Source: Candidatus Jorgensenbacteria bacterium | GTDB lineage: Bacteria; Patescibacteriota; Minisyncoccia; UBA6257; GWB1-50-10 | Direction of reading: 5' to 3' | NCBI GenBank assembly: GCA_030648515.1 | Contig: JAUSHK010000001.1 | Coordinates: 73,688-123,922 of the forward strand | Length of the DNA: 50,235 nt | Shown here: one piece after another, positions 41,106 through 48,063 of the stretch | How positions within the stretch are numbered: position 1 is the stretch's first letter | Layout of the letters: each line of letters starts with the position of its first letter | Position numbers and translations under genes: made by a program | Notes under the pieces: generated by a model | The model's input: only the letters and a program-made list of their open reading frames with translations | The model's database searches: none | Told to the model about the DNA's origin: nothing

Positions 41106-42374
41106 TTAGTGTGATTGCGAAACAGAAACACGGAGAATCGTCCTTGTTATAGTAATGGCGCTAAACATACTCACAACAACCCCGAGGAAAAGAGCGAGCG
41201 CGAATCCCTGAACAAATCCAGACGTGAAATAATAGAGTACCGCCGAAGTAATCATCGTGCTGACATTTGAATCGCGAATTGAGGTCCACGCGCGCTTAAA
41301 CCCTTCCTCAACTGCCGCTTGACGCGACAAACCTTTTTTAAGTTCTTCTTTCATGCGCTCAAAAACAAGTATGTTTGCGTCAACCGCCATACCAATAGAG
41401 AGGATGAACCCTGCGATGCCGGAAAGCGTGAGGGTAATAGGTACTATTTTAAAAACGCCGGCTGTAAGCGCAATATAGAAGAGCAACGCAATACTCGCAA
41501 AAATACCAAGTTTGCGGTAATAAATAATCATAAACGCCATCACAATAAGCGTTCCAAGCATGCCGGCCCAAAGCGCTTTCATAAGCGAGTCGGAGCCGAA
41601 ATCCGCATCAATTGTTTGTTGGTTGATAAGACCTATCGGAGCTGGAAGCGCGCCCGCATTAAATCGCTGTACAATTGTTTGTGCGCGTTCAAGTGAAAAT
41701 CTTCCAGTGATTCGCGCATTACCTCCAGAAATCTCCGTCTGCACGTTCGGACAGCTGTCTGCAAAATCGTCTGGAATAATAGGCGCGTTATCTATAAAAA
41801 TACAAATTGGTTTCCCGATGTTCTTTCTCGTTATATCACGGAAGATGGTCCCGCCTTCGCTCGTGAGTGTAAAATCAATTTCCGGAACGCCTGTCGTCTG
41901 GTCGCGTCCTACTTGCGCGCTCTTGATGTAACGGCCAGTCAAAGCTGTCGGGATAAACTCTGCTGTACTTGTGCTCTTACTCTGAATTACTTCGCGGAAA
42001 TCAAGGAATGGGGTTGCTCCAATTTGCTTAATTGCTTCATTCACGTCGCGGATTCCGGCAAGCTCTATAACAAGTCGCCGAGAGTCGCCGGCATTTTCGG
42101 TATACACGCGCGGCTCCCGCACCCCAAAAAGATTGACGCGTTTCTCAAGTACGTCGCGCAAGCCGTTTACCACGGAATCGCGGTCCACTGCCGCCACATT
42201 AGCTAAATCTATCTCATAGGTAAGAACGGTGCCGCCAGCAAGATCAAGTCCCAAGCTCCACGGCCGGAACGAGCTTATTGTCTGCCAAACCGGCTGGTAT
42301 GAAAAAACACCCGCAAGAATCGAGAGCGCGGTGATAAAAACCAAGAAAGCAGTCAACCTCTGTCTGTTCTGCAT
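41106..42374 (-). CDS. secD: protein translocase subunit SecD
   Basis: SecD has six membrane helices and a large first periplasmic loop. Landmarks are SLGLDLAGGTVLTYEI, RDVLEKRVNLFGVREPRVYTE, FSLERAQTIVQRFNAGALPAPI and the membrane part GFILSIGMAVDANILVFERMKEELKKG (partly). At 422 aa the P1 loop is shorter than in E. coli (615 aa). It has its own promoter and is transcribed with secF. Confidence 0.96.
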   Translation of the reverse strand: MQNRQRLTAFLVFITALSILAGVFSYQPVWQTISSFRPWSLGLDLAGGTVLTYEIDLANVAAVDRDSVVNGLRDVLEKRVNLFGVREPRVYTENAGDSRRLVIELAGIRDVNEAIKQIGATPFLDFREVIQSKSTSTAEFIPTALTGRYIKSAQVGRDQTTGVPEIDFTLTSEGGTIFRDITRKNIGKPICIFIDNAPIIPDDFADSCPNVQTEISGGNARITGRFSLERAQTIVQRFNAGALPAPIGLINQQTIDADFGSDSLMKALWAGMLGTLIVMAFMIIYYRKLGIFASIALLFYIALTAGVFKIVPITLTLSGIAGFILSIGMAVDANILVFERMKEELKKGLSRQAAVEEGFKRAWTSIRDSNVSTMITSAVLYYFTSGFVQGFALALFLGVVVSMFSAITITRTILRVSVSQSH

Positions 42375-42383
42375 GTGTATAGC

Positions 42384-42412
42384 AATATAAAGCGCCTCAA
42401 GAAAAAAATCAA
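42384..42412 (-). promoter_or_regulatory. promoter of secDF, near-leaderless
   Basis: On the minus strand TTGATT (42407-42412), 17 nt, TATATT (42384-42389). The ATG follows 9 nt after the -10 box, leaving a leader of about 2 nt. It lies only 7 bp from the stop of the M23 gene. Confidence 0.7.
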
Positions 42413-42418
42413 ATAAGG

Positions 42419-43501
42419 TTATTTAAAGCTTTCAATAAATCTCAGTGGGTCAACTGACATGCCATTTATTTTAAACGACAGGTGCAAATGTTCGGCCGTT
42501 GAATATCCCGTTTTCCCAACCGTGCCGATAACGTCCCCGCGCGAAATATTATCCCCTTTCTTCGTCTTCATAGTATCCAAATGCATATAAAGCGAAAATA
42601 TTCCCTGCCCGTGATCAAGGAGAATTGAGTTTCCATAAATCGTGTCAGCATACGCGTCGCGGACGACGCCACTGTTCATCGCGTGAACAGGCGTTCCGAG
42701 TGGAGCGGCAAGGTCAATGCCCAAGTGGCGAATCTGATTTTCGCCGGTTTGCCTCAACTCTCCGAATTCACTCGTTATGCGCGGCGCGACATCAAGCGGC
42801 GCGATGAATGTATCACTAAAGAAAGTTTCGGGAGCCGTAACGCCCAAAACTTTCATAAGCTGTGTTTTCTCCGTCTGTAGATTCGCGACAAGCTGACCCG
42901 AGGTCATGCCAAGCTCTTTAGGAATCCCGAGCACAACGAGCGGGAATGATTTCTTTTGAACACGGATTGCGCGCTTCATTGTTTCGCCATTTTGAAACAC
43001 AACATCCAAAAAATACGTGCCAGGCGCCTTATCGGCCGAAATAGGAAGCAGTGAAACAACGTGGTCTTGGTACGAAAAAAAAGAAACAGTTTTTCCATCA
43101 AACATCGCGGACCTCGGAATAAGCGCCTTATCAAAAACACTTACAACAACAGTATCGCCTTGAAATGGCTCCTTGCTTGACAAAGATGAGCGAACTGCCG
43201 GCGATGTACTCGTACTTTCTTGAATAACCGCTGTCTGAGTGCCTGTCCTGAGTGTCGTCGAAGGATTTGTAGCAACTTGAGAAACCAGTGAAGTTGCGGT
43301 TACAGAAACACTGCTTGTTGCAACTGTGAGCGGCCGAGAAGATGTCGCTACAACAATATCAGGCGATGTGCTTGCCACAGTTGAAGTTGTCACCGTGCTT
43401 GAAAGCGACCCGTTGAGAACATCAATTGATTTGGGCCCGCTAAGAAACGGCAAAATAGACAGCGCGACCACGACAAGCGCCGCAAAAAGAAGAATTTTCA
43501 C
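42419..43501 (-). CDS. M23-family peptidoglycan endopeptidase (LytM/NlpD-like)
   Basis: The protein has an N-terminal signal anchor (about residues 3-22). A long Ser/Thr/Val-rich low-complexity stretch follows (about 28-110), then a beta-rich middle and a C-terminal M23 domain. The zinc-site motifs are RHLGIDLAAPLGTPV (H-x3-D) and AEHLHLSFKING (HxH), at about residues 275 and 343, so it looks catalytically intact. An in-frame NPSTTLRTGTQT in the linker comes from a repeat at 43231-43266. It would cut wall cross-links outside the membrane. The length is 360 aa. Confidence 0.9.
   Translation of the reverse strand: MKILLFAALVVVALSILPFLSGPKSIDVLNGSLSSTVTTSTVASTSPDIVVATSSRPLTVATSSVSVTATSLVSQVATNPSTTLRTGTQTAVIQESTSTSPAVRSSLSSKEPFQGDTVVVSVFDKALIPRSAMFDGKTVSFFSYQDHVVSLLPISADKAPGTYFLDVVFQNGETMKRAIRVQKKSFPLVVLGIPKELGMTSGQLVANLQTEKTQLMKVLGVTAPETFFSDTFIAPLDVAPRITSEFGELRQTGENQIRHLGIDLAAPLGTPVHAMNSGVVRDAYADTIYGNSILLDHGQGIFSLYMHLDTMKTKKGDNISRGDVIGTVGKTGYSTAEHLHLSFKINGMSVDPLRFIESFK
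43231..43266. repeat. TGAG-n-CGAA repeat inside the M23 gene
   Basis: CTGTCTGAGT then GCCTGTCCTGAGTGTCGTCG and AAGGAT on the plus strand. It is read on the minus strand as PSTTLRTG. Confidence 0.75.
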
Positions 43502-43517
43502 GTTTCTAGTATAAGGC

Positions 43518-44828
43518 TCATTGTATCTTACTGCAAAACTCTTTTTTAAATTCCCGGAACGTTCCGTTCTTTATTGACTCACGGATTTTCCGCATAAGTT
43601 CGTTAAAAAAGAAAACATTATGCATGGTTGCGAGCCGGCCGGGATCTTCATTGGAAGAAACTGCGTCGCCATTCCATCCGCGGAAAAGCTCATACAATCG
43701 TCCGCGTGTAATATTTAATTTTCCGCACATCGGACATTCGCAATCATTTTGTATTTTTCGCTTATCGTCCTTATATCCATTTTTTCGGACGTCAAATCTT
43801 CCAAAAGTGGTCCAAAGCGACCCGTGCCGCGCCTCGCGCGTCGGAATCACGCAGTCAAACGTATCAACCCCGCGCTCCACTGCCTCAAAAATATCTTGAA
43901 TCTTACCGATGCCTAAAAGATGCCGCGGCTTCTCCTCAGGCAAAATCGGAGCAATCCAATCTAGAACCTCGGTCATCTCCCCGTTTCCCTGCTCGCCAAA
44001 GGACTTGTCCTGAGCATTGCCGAAGGAGCCACCAATGCCAATGCCGTCGAACGGCAAATCCCCGATGTAACGCGCGCTCTCTTCGCGTAAATCTCTGAAT
44101 GCCCCGCCCTGCACAATTCCATATAGCTTCTGGTGTTCTCCGCGTTTCGCACGGAGCGACCGCTCCGCCCACGCGTGGGTCCGCCCGAGAGACTTTTTTA
44201 CATATTCCTTGTCGTGAAGCGGCGAAGTACATTCATCAAACGCGAAAATAATGTCCGCACCAAGCTTTCTTTGGATTTCAATGGAACGTTCCGCGTCAAG
44301 ATAATATTCAGTTCCGTTTTCGGTAAAATGCACTCCGTCGTCCGTGATACGGACAAGATTTTTATTTACCCCGTTAGAAATCACGCCCGCGTCCCGCGCG
44401 CCCGAAGGGCCTATGGGCGGGATATTTCTAACGGGGCGAGTACTGCGATTTTGTGAAACAATTCCAACCTTGCCAGTATTGTGTTCCCGCGCAAATCCAA
44501 GCGAGAAAACCTGAAACCCGCCGCTATCGGTCATCATGGGGCCACTCCATCCGATTTCTGCATGCACGCCATGAAAGGAATTAAGCCCTTCGTCGCCGAG
44601 ATCCTTCCATAAATGATACGTGTTCGCGATTACTATTTGCGTTTTTGTAGCGCCGATGTCAGAGGGCAAAAGGCACCGCACTTTTGCGTGCGTGCCGACA
44701 ACAACATAGCTCGGCGTTTCAATTGTGCCGTGCTTAGTTTCAATCAGCCCGAACCGCGCTCGCGTTTGTTTGTCTTTTGTGAATATTTTGAAAAACATAG
44801 AAAGCATTTCTTCAGCCGCCCGCCCCAA
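43518..44828 (-). CDS. tgt: tRNA-guanine transglycosylase with two repeat-derived insertions
   Basis: Tgt swaps guanine-34 of certain tRNAs for a queuine precursor. Present are the nucleophile and base-binding motifs MMTDSGGFQVFSLG and FDCVIPTREARHGSLWT, and the zinc site C-x-C-x2-C with a later His (DCECPMCGK...TMHN). The 436 aa exceeds the usual 370-380 because of two inserts: one at about residues 132-157 (a 68-nt hairpin, 44369-44436) and one near GSFGNAQDKSFGEQGN (44001-44030). The start may be the ATG at 44828 or an internal one (MLSMFFKIF), since the first residues are not typical. Confidence 0.92.
   Translation of the reverse strand: MGRAAEEMLSMFFKIFTKDKQTRARFGLIETKHGTIETPSYVVVGTHAKVRCLLPSDIGATKTQIVIANTYHLWKDLGDEGLNSFHGVHAEIGWSGPMMTDSGGFQVFSLGFAREHNTGKVGIVSQNRSTRPVRNIPPIGPSGARDAGVISNGVNKNLVRITDDGVHFTENGTEYYLDAERSIEIQRKLGADIIFAFDECTSPLHDKEYVKKSLGRTHAWAERSLRAKRGEHQKLYGIVQGGAFRDLREESARYIGDLPFDGIGIGGSFGNAQDKSFGEQGNGEMTEVLDWIAPILPEEKPRHLLGIGKIQDIFEAVERGVDTFDCVIPTREARHGSLWTTFGRFDVRKNGYKDDKRKIQNDCECPMCGKLNITRGRLYELFRGWNGDAVSSNEDPGRLATMHNVFFFNELMRKIRESIKNGTFREFKKEFCSKIQ
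44001..44030. repeat. TGAG-n-CGAA repeat inside tgt
   Basis: GGACTTGTCCTGAGCATTGC then CGAAGGAGCC on the plus strand. It is read in the tgt frame as GSFGNAQDKS, between IGIGG and the following conserved helix. Confidence 0.75.
44369..44436. repeat. 68-nt hairpin element inside tgt
   Basis: CCCCGTTAGAAAT (44369-44381) is matched exactly by ATTTCTAACGGGG (44424-44436). The inside also folds (GCCC-GAA-GGGC and an imperfect GCCCGC/GGGCGG stem). In the tgt frame it reads PVRNIPPIGPSG then ARDAGVISNG without a stop. Confidence 0.85.
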
Positions 44829-44834
44829 CGGTCC

Positions 44835-44868
44835 GCTTAGAAATTAGTAATTTAAAATTAGAAATTTT
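44835..44868. repeat. AATTAG-type repeat before tgt
   Basis: This is an AT-rich block, CTTAGAAATTAGTAATTTAA then AATTAGAAATTTT, like those at 32011, 32876 and 48039. Confidence 0.45.
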
Positions 44869-44870
44869 CC

Positions 44871-45902
44871 CTACGCTGTATTCCCGTGCACAAAAACTGG
44901 GTACAAATCAAGAAGCGCGATGAGTAAGCTTAGAACAAGCGGGCCAAGAAGTATCCCCAGCGAGCCGAATAAGCTTAGGCCGCCTAAGACGCTCAGGAAA
45001 ATAAGAAACGGATGAATGTCGGTATATCTGCGCATAAAAACCGAGCGAAGAACGTTGTCTATCGTCCCGACAATAAGCGCGCCCCAAAGAAGCATCCCAA
45101 CCGCCGGGAATGTTCCAGAAAAGACAAACAAATAAATAACAACCGGAATAATTATGATCATGGTTCCAAAAGCAGGAATAAGCGATGTAAGCGCCGTCAC
45201 TGCACCCCAAAAAATCGGCTGCGGAACGCCAAATAAGAAATAACCAATCCCAGCAAATATTCCCTGCACCAAAGCGATGAAAAGCATTCCCATCACAACG
45301 GAATTGATTGCGAGGTTAAGCTTATGAACAATCTGCTCGGTATGCCCGCGAGAAAGCGGACTCATACGGAAAAGAAATGAGATTAATTTATCTCCGTCCT
45401 TTAAAAAGAAGTAAAGAGCAAAAAGGCTTATAATAAGGTTCAAGCTCATTCGCGTAAGGCTTGAAAAAACAGAGCCAAAATTGCGCGTAACGAGAAGGAT
45501 ACCGCTTCTGATATATTGGTTTATATTATCCGCGAGATCAGCCACAAAAGAAGAAACAGGGAAGTATCGGTCAAGCGCTTTAAACTGCGGGATAAGAGTA
45601 TCAGACATATTGGACGAAACCCTGCTATATGCCGAAAGTGTCTCTTGAAATGCTTTTGTCCCTAAAACAATAAATGGAGCAATAATGAGAATTATCACTA
45701 AAAAAATTGTTAGAAGCGCCGCGAGACCGCGCCTCCCGCGGAATACCAGCACAACCCTCTTATAAAATGGCTGGACGATAATAGCGAAGGTGAGAGCGAC
45801 TAAAAGCCCGCCGAGGTATGGTTTTGCCACAAAAAACGAAAGAATCAAAACACAAAGGAAAATCCCGAAAAACGAATATCGTGAAAATTTAAAACTTGCC
45901 AT
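44871..45902 (-). CDS. AI-2E family (PerM/YdiK-like) membrane permease
   Basis: The protein has about seven or eight membrane helices and the family pattern: an N-terminal pair, a long amphipathic region, then GIGYFLFGVPQPIFWGAVTALTSLIPAFGTMIIIIPVVIY and GLSLFGSLGILLGPLVLSLL (landmarks; the GxxGxxxGP motif is diagnostic). Substrates vary in this family (AI-2 export, Na+/H+ antiport, others), so none is assigned. I start at the ATG 45902; an in-frame TTG at 45911 lies inside the -10 box. From there it is 343 aa. Confidence 0.88.
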   Translation of the reverse strand: MASFKFSRYSFFGIFLCVLILSFFVAKPYLGGLLVALTFAIIVQPFYKRVVLVFRGRRGLAALLTIFLVIILIIAPFIVLGTKAFQETLSAYSRVSSNMSDTLIPQFKALDRYFPVSSFVADLADNINQYIRSGILLVTRNFGSVFSSLTRMSLNLIISLFALYFFLKDGDKLISFLFRMSPLSRGHTEQIVHKLNLAINSVVMGMLFIALVQGIFAGIGYFLFGVPQPIFWGAVTALTSLIPAFGTMIIIIPVVIYLFVFSGTFPAVGMLLWGALIVGTIDNVLRSVFMRRYTDIHPFLIFLSVLGGLSLFGSLGILLGPLVLSLLIALLDLYPVFVHGNTA

Positions 45903-45910
45903 ATTTCTCA

Positions 45911-45940
45911 ATTGTACGCTACATTAATAGGTAAGCGCAA
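45911..45940 (-). promoter_or_regulatory. promoter of the AI-2E family gene, leaderless
   Basis: On the minus strand TTGCGC (45935-45940), 18 nt, TACAAT (45911-45916), then 8 nt to the ATG. Confidence 0.6.
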
Positions 45941-45950
45941 TAAAGACCTT

Positions 45951-46805
45951 CTATCCAAAACACGATCGCAGAATATCAATGTTTTTCTTATCGGGCCCCT
46001 CGTCGGCAAACCCCGGAACTTCAAGAAGCCACGCTTTGTCACACAAGCGCTTTTCGCGCGCGAGCGCGCGAAAGCCCGCGATGCCGATATACCCCTCGCC
46101 AATATTCTGGTGTTGGTCATGATGCGACTCATATACAGTTTTCGAATCATTTGTATGAATCGCGACAAGATTTTCAATACCGAACGCCGCGTCCATCTCG
46201 TCGCACAATTTTGAAACCGTTTCTTTTGTATATTCCTTCACCAGCCCCGCTTCAAATGCGTGTGCAGTGTCAAAGCAAACTTTAACGCGCCGAGAATTAG
46301 TTTTCTTAAACAAAAATCCGATGTCTTCAATGCTTCCGATTTTCTCCCCTCCTCCGGCGGTGTTCTCCATTATGAGATGCGCCCTTCCCGGAACGGACTC
46401 AAGAACTTTTTTCATCCCTTCTATTTCTTGCAGAAGTGCTTTATCCCGCGCGATTCCCTTTGACGAACCAACATGGAAAATCAAACCCTCCGCGCCGATT
46501 TTCTCCGAAATCTTCAGGTGGTCAATCAAGCTCTGTACTGACCGGAGATAAATAATGTCGGACGCGCTCGCGAGATTTACAAGATACGCCGCGTGCAAAT
46601 AAACCTGTTTTACATTACTCGCATGAAGGCGCTTTTTATACGCTTCTACATCGACATCTGACGGCATCCGCACCGCCCACGTCTGCGGCGACGAACCGAA
46701 AACTTGGATTGCGTTCGCGCCAATCGCTTCGGCATTATTAATTGCATTCTTAAGCCCGCCCGCCGCCGAAACATGCCCGCCGATTAAAAGCTCTTTTCCG
46801 CTCAT
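45951..46805 (-). CDS. nfo: deoxyribonuclease IV (AP endonuclease)
   Basis: Nfo cuts DNA at abasic sites in base excision repair. It is a zinc-binding TIM barrel with GGHVSAAGGLKNAINNAEAIGANAIQVFGSSPQTW (landmark), LIMENTAGGGEKIGS, VCFDTAHAFEAGL, AIHTNDSK and IGEGYIGI. The length is 284 aa. It is beside uvrC and uvrA, forming a repair neighbourhood. Confidence 0.95.
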   Translation of the reverse strand: MSGKELLIGGHVSAAGGLKNAINNAEAIGANAIQVFGSSPQTWAVRMPSDVDVEAYKKRLHASNVKQVYLHAAYLVNLASASDIIYLRSVQSLIDHLKISEKIGAEGLIFHVGSSKGIARDKALLQEIEGMKKVLESVPGRAHLIMENTAGGGEKIGSIEDIGFLFKKTNSRRVKVCFDTAHAFEAGLVKEYTKETVSKLCDEMDAAFGIENLVAIHTNDSKTVYESHHDQHQNIGEGYIGIAGFRALAREKRLCDKAWLLEVPGFADEGPDKKNIDILRSCFG

Positions 46806-46811
46806 TGTTTT

Positions 46812-46819
46812 ATTGTATC
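46812..46819 (-). promoter_or_regulatory. extended -10 promoter of nfo, leaderless
   Basis: On the minus strand TG-A-TACAAT, with the -10 box at 46812-46817. The ATG lies 6 nt downstream. The TGn extension can replace a good -35. Confidence 0.55.
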
Positions 46820-46821
46820 AC

Positions 46822-48039
46822 CTACAAAAGCGACGTCTTCCCACGAAGAGTCCTATGGTATGAAATCGCATAACTGTGTGCCGCGTCGCGCACGCGGATA
46901 AGTAATTTCTCATCAACGCTATCAGGTAACAACCCAATGATTTCAACTTTCTTCCGCGTCGGGCCTTTTGCAATGCCTATGACGGGAATTTTGAGCCCCG
47001 CTTCATTAAGTACTTCTTTTGCAATGTTTACCTGTCCCTTTCCGCCATCAACAAAAACCAGATTAGGAATTGGCCACTCTTTATGTGAAAACCGGCGCGA
47101 TAGCATCTCGCGGAGCATTCCCACGTCATCCGATTGTTGTATTGTCTTGATTTTGAATTTCCGATATTCATTTCTATCAGGTTCAAGATTGACTTGCCCT
47201 GAGCCTGCCGAATTGGTAAAAACCACCATTCCCCCAACCGCCGAAGTTCCGGAAATATTTGAAATGTCGTATCCCTCAATCCGAAATCCTTTATCCTCTG
47301 TCTCTCCCATTTTTATTTCACCGCCAATCAATGAAACGTCCTGAATGTGTTGGAGCGCGAAAAGCTGTTTCCTAATTCGTACCGCGAGTTCAAACTCCAA
47401 ATTTTTGCTCGCGGTTTTCATATCGCGAAGCAGCGCATTTACAATTATTTTTTTCTTTCCTTCCAAAAACCTAATGAGATTTTTTATGTTTTTCTTATAC
47501 TCGGTTTTTTCCGCTTTCCCTATGCACGTCCCGGGGCACAGGCCGATTTCATAGTCAAAACAGGGCCTCGAGTACGTGCCGATTTTCTCAGGTAAGTGAG
47601 TGCTCCACGGAAAAATTCTTCGCAAAATATGCATTGCCTCACGGACACTTCCTCCTGACGTAAACGGGCCAAACCTTCTACCATGCAGCGTTGTTTTCCC
47701 GCGCACAAGGAGCACGCGCGGATACTCGTCATCCGTGATTTCAATAAACAAAAAACTCCTGTCGTCCTTCTCGCGGATATTAAATGGCGGCTGATGCTTC
47801 TTGATAAGCGCGGCTTCAAGTATAAGCGCCTCAAGCGCCGTATCGGTTTTCTGCACGTCAATCTTCTTGATGTTTTCTACAAGTTTCTCAATACGAAGAT
47901 CGTGCGGGCGCAAAAAATAACTTGAAACTCTCCGCCTCAAGTTCCCCGCTTTTCCTATGTATAAAATTTCTCCCCGCGCGCCCTTCATTAAATACACCCC
48001 GGGCGTATCAGGTAAACTGCTATATAAACTCTTGGGCAT
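46822..48039 (-). CDS. uvrC: excinuclease ABC subunit C, C-terminally shortened
   Basis: UvrC makes both cuts around damaged DNA with UvrA and UvrB. The GIY-YIG nuclease domain (TPGVYLMKGARGEILYIGKAGNLRRRVSSY, about residues 12-40), a UVR motif (about 195-230) and the RNase-H-like nuclease core (EGYDISNISGTSAVGGMVVF, FVDGGKGQVNIAKEVL, RDAAHSYAISYHRTLRGK) are all visible. The protein ends there: the tandem helix-hairpin-helix domain of the usual 600-aa form is missing. A repeat-derived SAGSGQVNLEPD sits between MVVF and EYRKFKIK. The length is 405 aa. Confidence 0.94.
   Translation of the reverse strand: MPKSLYSSLPDTPGVYLMKGARGEILYIGKAGNLRRRVSSYFLRPHDLRIEKLVENIKKIDVQKTDTALEALILEAALIKKHQPPFNIREKDDRSFLFIEITDDEYPRVLLVRGKTTLHGRRFGPFTSGGSVREAMHILRRIFPWSTHLPEKIGTYSRPCFDYEIGLCPGTCIGKAEKTEYKKNIKNLIRFLEGKKKIIVNALLRDMKTASKNLEFELAVRIRKQLFALQHIQDVSLIGGEIKMGETEDKGFRIEGYDISNISGTSAVGGMVVFTNSAGSGQVNLEPDRNEYRKFKIKTIQQSDDVGMLREMLSRRFSHKEWPIPNLVFVDGGKGQVNIAKEVLNEAGLKIPVIGIAKGPTRKKVEIIGLLPDSVDEKLLIRVRDAAHSYAISYHRTLRGKTSLL
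47191..47217. repeat. TGAG-n-CGAA repeat inside uvrC
   Basis: GACTTGCCCTGAGCCTGCCG then AATTGGT on the plus strand. It is read in the uvrC frame as TNSAGSGQV. Confidence 0.65.
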
Positions 48040-48062
48040 TAGTAATTAGAGATTAGAAATCT
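48039..48062. repeat. AATTAG-type repeat before uvrC
   Basis: TTAGTAATTAGAGATTAGAA then ATCT fills the uvrA-uvrC gap. On the minus strand it supplies TCTAAT, 5 nt before the uvrC ATG. Confidence 0.45.
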
Positions 48063-48063
48063 C

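Noticed and set aside
44369-44436. CRISPR-like or integron-like site in tgt
   Set aside because: It is a single copy with no array, spacers or integrase; the coding frame stays open through it.
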